Source of the DNA: Scleromitrula shiraiana | Lineage: Eukaryota; Ascomycota; Leotiomycetes; Helotiales; Sclerotiniaceae | DNA length: 64,000 nt | Reading direction: 5' to 3' | NCBI GenBank assembly: GCA_028455995.1 | Contig: JABELC010000002.1 | Location: 3,286,001-3,350,000, forward strand | Part shown: piece by piece, positions 58,625 through 64,000 of the stretch | How the letters are laid out: each line of letters opens with the position of its first letter | How positions within the stretch are numbered: the first letter of the stretch is position 1 | Notes under the pieces: model-generated | What the model saw: the letters and a program-made list of their open reading frames with translations, nothing else | The model's database searches: none | Told to the model about the DNA's origin: nothing | Program-made: the position numbers and the translations under genes

Positions 58625-61283
58625 ATGACTTCCGCAGTAGCAGAATTAGAAGCTAGCCTTCAAGCTATGCTATCATTGAAACCACCTGGAGTATCTGGAT
58701 CCAAGATAACTGGTATTACTGCTCTTTGCACTGCGAACGTTCAGGTATGCCATAAATGATGATATTCCGACTATCTTTTACAACTTCATGCTAACATCTC
58801 TTCTCTCCCTCTCATACAGTCCGAATCCGTACTTATACAAAAACTATACACACACTTCAAGAAAACTCCTGGATCCCACAAACTTGGCGTGCTTTACGTC
58901 GTAGATTCTGTAACTCGAAAATGGACCGAACAGGCCAAGAGTGCTGGACAAACCATAAATAGTTCTGCCCCGGATGGTACATTTGCTGCTGGTGTGCATA
59001 GAGTAAAGGAACTTCTTCCTGTGTTGATGAACGATATAATCCATTCTGCTCCTGATGATCAAAAGGTACGCTCAATATGTTTGAACTCAGTAGTCTTCAA
59101 GCTTCAAGCTTCAAGCGTAGTAAAGATCTATGCTTCGCACGAGATTTGCTTCGAAACAATATCACATACTCAAACGAGATATTCATTGTGCATCTATCTA
59201 CGTCTACATTATCTACTTTATCTACAAAAACTACCTACCCACTTACCTACTTACCTATCTCCCTCTCCTACTTGCATATGAACTCCCACTTACACAGATT
59301 TTTTTATTTTGTAGGAGAAAATTAGAAAATTACTTGATATCTGGGAAAAGGGCCAGACTTTTCCTATACAGATGCTTTCTTCTTATAAAGAAAAATTGAA
59401 TGGTAAGATTATCAATACATATTCTCAAAAGTAATCATTTCGTCGTTACATTGTCTAATCATAATCCCACTCTCATGTAGAATCTACAACACCCCCTGGA
59501 AGTCCTCCACCTGGTCTTCAAGCTACATTAGGCCTACAACCAAGTTCGAATACAAACCCATCAACATCAGCCCCAATGGTATCGCCACCAACGTCAGCTG
59601 CTCCAGCGGCTCCTAATACTTCTTCGATCTTAGCAGCCCTAGCTAACATGGCTCGTCAAAATACTACTGCTCCACCTACTCCTGTTTCTGCCACCCAAAA
59701 TAATAATAATTCATTCCTTGTATCAAACGGTCAAAGTAACCCCAGCCAACCGGCACCAGCAATGCCATTTGCAGTTCCTCCACCAGTGAATACATCGGTT
59801 CCAGCTTTTGGTCAAGGAACAGGTAATGGAACCCCAAGTTTTCCAAATATTCAAAATCCCTTTCCACCTGCGGCACCAATAAATCCTCCTACCAATGTTG
59901 ATCCAGCAACACAACAGCAAATACTAGTGATTCAAACACTTGCCCAATCTGGTGTTCCACCTGATCAAATTGCTGCTATAGTAGCAGCTATGAGCAATCC
60001 AGGCGCTTCTGCTGGTGCACCTCCTCCATTTGGTGGCCAAAATCAAAGTACCCAAAACAGCTGGGGTGGTAGGCAAGACGATACACGTGATCGGAATTGG
60101 AACGAATCCATAAGGTCTCCACCTGGTCGTTATCGTCGTCGATCTAGATCTCCTTCTCCTCAACGAGGATGGGGTGGTCGTGATTCTCCAAATGCTCGTC
60201 GTCGCGATGATTTTGATAGAGATTCTCCAGGACGTATTCGAAGTTCGGATGATCGTGGCAGAGCTGGTCGGGGTCGTGGAAATGAATATCGCCAACGCAG
60301 TCCTCAACGCCGTCGCAGCCCATCACCTATACGTCCAGATGGACCTAAATGGGTCAGCCATGATCCGACCATTGGTAAAGGAAACATCAAAGGTATGTTT
60401 GATTATATCCCAGTCTCTTGAATATAGCTATACTGACAAAAAATAGTCTTCAGTCGCACCTTATTTGTTGGCGGTGTTACGTAAGTGTTTGCCAGTTTGA
60501 TACAAAGTTTGATATCGATATTGATTTTTTATAGTACCTCTGAGCATGATTTGAAGCAATTGTTCAACCAATATGGTAGAGTGCAAACTTGCATTGTCAA
60601 CAAGGAGAAACGCCATGCATTTGTGAAAATGATTAGTCGTGAGGATGCTGTCAATGCAAAGGAGGCTATGGAAAAGAATCGATCACCAGATTCTTCTTTG
60701 AGAGTAAGTCTTCTGATTAATACCTCCCCTCTTACATTCCTTATTAATATACTAATACTAATAATTGTAGACTCGTTGGGGTGTAGGATTTGGCCCTCGT
60801 GAATGCAGCGACTATCAAACAGGAGTTAGCATTATCCCAATCAGCAAACTTACTGATGCAGATCGAAAATGGATGCTTACAGCCGAATACGGTGGAAGTG
60901 GTGGCAAGCCAATTGAGCCTTGTATGGTAGTTGAGGAGCCAGATATCGAAATTGGTCAAGGTGTTTCTTCGAAGGCCATCAGCCGTCGCGTAGATAAAGG
61001 CGGAAACCCCAAATCAGCTCGGGATGATGACGATGATGGACCGCGCTATCGTCGTGATCGGGAAGACCGTCGGGACGAGCGCAGAGGTGACGATTCAAAT
61101 AAATACCCCGCCAATACTGTTCCACCAGTCATGCCTCCATTCAACCTCAGCACAGCCTTTCCATATCCGCTACCAACACTGCCTAACGGCATGCCAATGT
61201 TTCCTCCTGGATTTCCTTTCCCCGGTCAACAACAGCAACAGCAAACACCCCCACAACCACCGCCACCTGGACATCATACTTAA
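58625..61283 (+). CDS. SEB1: Nrd1/Seb1-like transcription termination factor (CID + RRM)
   Basis: Nuclear RNA-binding protein that binds the Pol II C-terminal domain and directs 3' end formation. Seven exons inferred: 58625-58744, 58820-59065, 59315-59402, 59481-60392, 60447-60480, 60535-60703 and 60771-61283, about 693 residues. Residues 1-150 are a CTD-interacting domain (VAELEASLQAMLSLKPPG, LYTHFKKTPGSHKLGVLYV, IRKLLDIWEKGQTFP). A Pro/Ser/Asn linker follows, then an Arg-rich RS segment (RYRRRSRSPSPQRGWGG). The RRM spans FSRTLFVGGVTSTSEHD (RNP2) and KRHAFVKMISREDAV (RNP1), ending TRWGVGFGPRE, a Nrd1/Seb1 hallmark. A Gln/Pro-rich tail closes it. The CID-RRM order is diagnostic; small exons 5 and 6 split the RRM. 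Confidence 0.93.
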
Positions 61284-62270
61284 ATGCTCTTATTGATCGA
61301 TACCAAAACTTGTACCTCTTCTTTAAACTACATCCGTCCTATAACCAATCAATCTCTTTCAAAGATTTCCCATCAATCACACTGCATCGACATGGCGTTT
61401 AGGCGTTGAAGATACCTCGTTTCCGGCTTACTTGCTAGTCTCTCTTTGGGAAGAAATCATTTCACGACCAAACAGGATCATAGGTCTCTTTTAAAAAATT
61501 ACGGATGCCCAACGCAGTTTGTGGCGCGACGGCAACATTGTAATCTGTACATTTTTTTCTCACTTTCGTTTGCATTTTCGTCTGCTTTTTCTTGCTCTTT
61601 CATCTCTGTAGCTACATTACTTGGTTGATAGCTTGCTTGCCTTTATTGAGTAATTATTTTATGAAATAAAAATTATTAAATCTTGCATATTTGAATTTGA
61701 ATCCTTGCTTGTTCCTTTTGATGTGATGATATGTTCATGGTTACAATCTTACTTGACCCACTCATGTGATTGTTTGGATTTCTAACCAGAGTTGCTAGCA
61801 CCTCATAAACGTTCTTTGTTTTTGTAGGAAATTAGTATATTGTCATTCTTCCTACAACTTAGTAGAGTATCACGAATCTATAAAAAAACTACATCTAGTA
61901 TTGTCTATGTACTGAGCATCTCATATACCCTGGGATTCGAAATTATTTCTTTCAGTGAGCGATTGAGGTTTTGAATGTCTATTCATATTTATATTTGATA
62001 TAGATATGATTGAGAGATTACTTTCGGACATATTTTACAACCCATGCTCTAAATAAATAGTCACAATGGATCTTCTCAAACTATATTTCAATGTTGGGGG
62101 TTTGAACAGGCATGAGAAATTGGATTAGCTTATATATCTATATACATTTATCATTAATCGTAAAAAGTGCACGTTATACGAACGGGTCGTTAAAAAAGCA
62201 CATAGAACTTCCTCCCTGCATCGCATATCGTAATTCTACCAAGAGAAGAAATAAGGCTCACACCCCCAAC
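61284..62270. other. Convergent intergenic region between SEB1 and FET3
   Basis: Holds the two 3' UTRs; no gene recognised. The reading frame at 62112-62729 is antisense to the FET3 3' end and is not counted. Confidence 0.5.
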
Positions 62271-64000
62271 TCACCTCGCCACCCCAACAGTCTGCTGAAT
62301 CAAAATAGGTTCAGCCGTAGAATTTCCACTGTCTTGACCATCCCCCTCAACCCTCCTCTTCTCAGCCTCCCTATCCGCATCCCCCATCTCCGCAAACCCA
62401 TACCACGTAATCGTCGCCAACCCCAGCAGCGCAGCCACACAACTAAAAACCATAGCCACAATCCCCCTCGCCGTGAACCCCTTCGGCAGCGGCCCCGGCG
62501 CCACATTCGCGCCTTTCAAATCCAGAAAATCAACCGTATTGCCCGCCGCGTTACCCGCATACGGTATGTTTCTAGCCTGACAAGCGGCAATGTGATCGTC
62601 GGGGATCGAGAGAGATTTTTGGAGCTCGAGTGGTGCTTCGATCATGGTGGCGATGAGCCCTTGGTCGACGTGCCATTCGATGTGGCAGTGGAAAAGCCAG
62701 ACGCCGGGATTGTCGGATGTAAAGCGTAGAACGATGTAGCCGGATGGTCGGAGGACTAAGGTGTCTCTGCGCATGGGGATGGCGGGGTAGCTTGTTTCGG
62801 TGATGTTGGAGGCGTCGAATGTGCCGCCATTTTCGTCGGATCGGGCGATGGCTTGGAAGTTGTGGCCGTGGAGATGGAAGGGGTGTTTTCCGGTATCTGG
62901 GTAGTGTTAATGGAGGTGTAGATGATAGATGATAGCTTATAGGAAGGGTAGAGAGTTATTACATACCTAAATTGTTTACGACGATTTCAATGGTTTGTTG
63001 GTAGTCAAGAACGAATGGATGTGCGAACTCTCCATATACAGCAGGGTTGGTAGCATCTTCATCTGTTGTCATTACTGTATAGAGGGTAGGGACTTTAGGC
63101 GATACATATGTAATGTTGTTGAAGAATGCACTGTCATAAGTTAGACATATCAATGGCGTATAGGTACGAACAACATCACTTACTATGGCTTTCCGTTTCC
63201 AAGAACATCCATGACAACGTCGAGACTGATAGTTTGATCTGGCTCCGGAAGTAAAGGCTGTTTATCATAAGGAACGAGGGTGAAATCATCGAATTCGTTT
63301 AATTCATCTACAAGTGCGGCGTCAGGTAGGGATTTGGTATCGTCGTAGACCAGCCAGCCTGTACCGTTGTAGTTCAAGCCATCAGGAATGGTATCAAAAA
63401 GAGACTACAAACATTAGCAAAAACCCCAACATAGAATTGAATAAGATATCTACCGTATCCATACTAGTGACGAAAGCAAAATTCGTCGAAGTATCGTTTT
63501 TGGTAGTAATCATGAATGAACATCGTTGTGCCGCCGCCAAGTATATCATTTCTGCCTCAGCTTTCTCTGTATAGACGCCATCCACTTCCACTATTGTCAT
63601 ATTGTGACCTTCAAACCAAATGTATTGACCAGCAAATGCTCCAATGTTGACCATCTGAAATAGGTAAGTCTTGCCTGGCTGTACTGGTACAGTAATGTTT
63701 TGTGTATCGTTGAAAAGAACGGCTTGCGGAACAGGCTCTGCACCAGTAGGATTTGCAACTCCAATGAATTTCGGGATCCAGACTTGCATCTCATCATGAT
63801 ACCAGTCGGAGACGGAAAGAACAAATTTCTCGTCGATTTCATCTTCATAAGGGAAATCTGGATCGCTGATGATAAGAGGGGCCCTCAAACCATCAGGATA
63901 TTGCCCTTTGTCGTGTGAATGATACCAATATGTTCCTGGCTGATTGACCTATAATACTCTTAGCCACCTACCATAAGTGAACATGTTAGTTAGACCTGCT
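62271..64000 (-). CDS. FET3: Fet3-type iron transport multicopper oxidase (partial)
   Basis: Membrane-anchored ferroxidase that oxidises Fe(II) for uptake by an Ftr1-type permease. The gene runs leftward and its 5' end lies beyond the window. Exons seen: 63454-63948, 63184-63404, 62967-63130 and 62271-62896, about 501 residues from VNQPGTYWYHSHDKGQYPDG. Copper ligands: YWYHSH, HPFHLHGHNFQ and WLFHCHIEWHVDQGL. The conserved Asp of NNLDTGKHPFHLH (yeast Asp409) is present, while the yeast Glu185 position reads Asp (SVSDWYHDEM). A membrane span (IVAMVFSCVAALLGLATITWY) sits near the C-terminus, leaving the oxidase outside the cell. The intron before 63948 extends toward the window edge and its donor is unresolved. 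Neighbouring FTR1 may lie outside. Class is certain; Fet3 over other multicopper oxidases is well supported by the anchor and iron residues. Confidence 0.9.

Noticed and set aside
62112..62729. 205-residue plus-strand reading frame
   Set aside because: Antisense to the FET3 C-terminal exon; translation is Arg/Pro-rich noise.

Overview
This is nuclear DNA from a filamentous ascomycete (Pezizomycotina). The genes carry many short introns (about 45-90 bp, GT...AG), intergenic DNA is AT-rich and full of microsatellites, and some non-coding patches are so A/T-rich that they look RIP-mutated. Protein style (PREG-type cyclin, long N-terminal PMA1, PUF protein with an Asn tract) fits Leotiomycetes such as Botrytis or Sclerotinia, but the species is inferred, not shown. 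I rebuilt the exon structures by hand from splice signals, reading frame and family conservation. No tRNA, rRNA or CRISPR was recognised.

Layout. 1.6-3.5 kb (+) PP2A B55 subunit; 4.8-6.5 kb (+) UAA-family nucleotide-sugar transporter; 7.2-8.0 kb (-) EMC10; 8.6-9.7 kb (-) PHO80/PREG-type cyclin; 10.8-14.0 kb (+) ARMC8/Vid28 (GID5) armadillo protein; 14.7-16.9 kb (-) PHO84-type phosphate permease; 17.8-19.0 kb (-) TAD3; 20.2-24.5 kb (-) Pumilio/PUF protein; 24.5-28.1 kb gene-poor; 28.1-32.0 kb (+) RNA polymerase III RPC2; 32.5-33.4 kb (-) EMC7; 34.3-34.9 kb (-) Nce102-like MARVEL protein; 36.0-37.1 kb a degenerate transposon with 21-bp TIRs and an 8-bp target duplication; 37.7-39.7 kb (+) O-acetylhomoserine sulfhydrylase; 40.5-42.9 kb (+) acyl-CoA synthetase ending in AKL; 43.7-46.9 kb (-) plasma-membrane H+-ATPase; 46.9-52.0 kb gene-free; 52.0-53.2 kb (-) Yhm2 citrate carrier; 54.9-56.5 kb (-) citrate synthase; 56.8-57.5 kb a second AT-rich block; 58.6-61.3 kb (+) Nrd1/Seb1 termination factor; 62.3-64.0 kb (-) Fet3-type ferroxidase, running off the right edge.

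How the genes relate. Most are single-copy housekeeping genes in ordinary order. Three groupings stand out. The PHO cyclin and a phosphate permease lie 5 kb apart, and the permease promoter has a Pho4-type GCACGTTTT. The citrate carrier and citrate synthase are tandem neighbours. Two subunits of the ER membrane complex (EMC7, EMC10) share the window. Citrate synthase and the acyl-CoA synthetase both end in AKL, a PTS1-like tripeptide. I see no defence system, biosynthetic cluster or clearly novel multi-gene system. The least explained sequences are the three inverted-repeat AT-rich elements and the 5 kb gene-free stretch upstream of PMA1.
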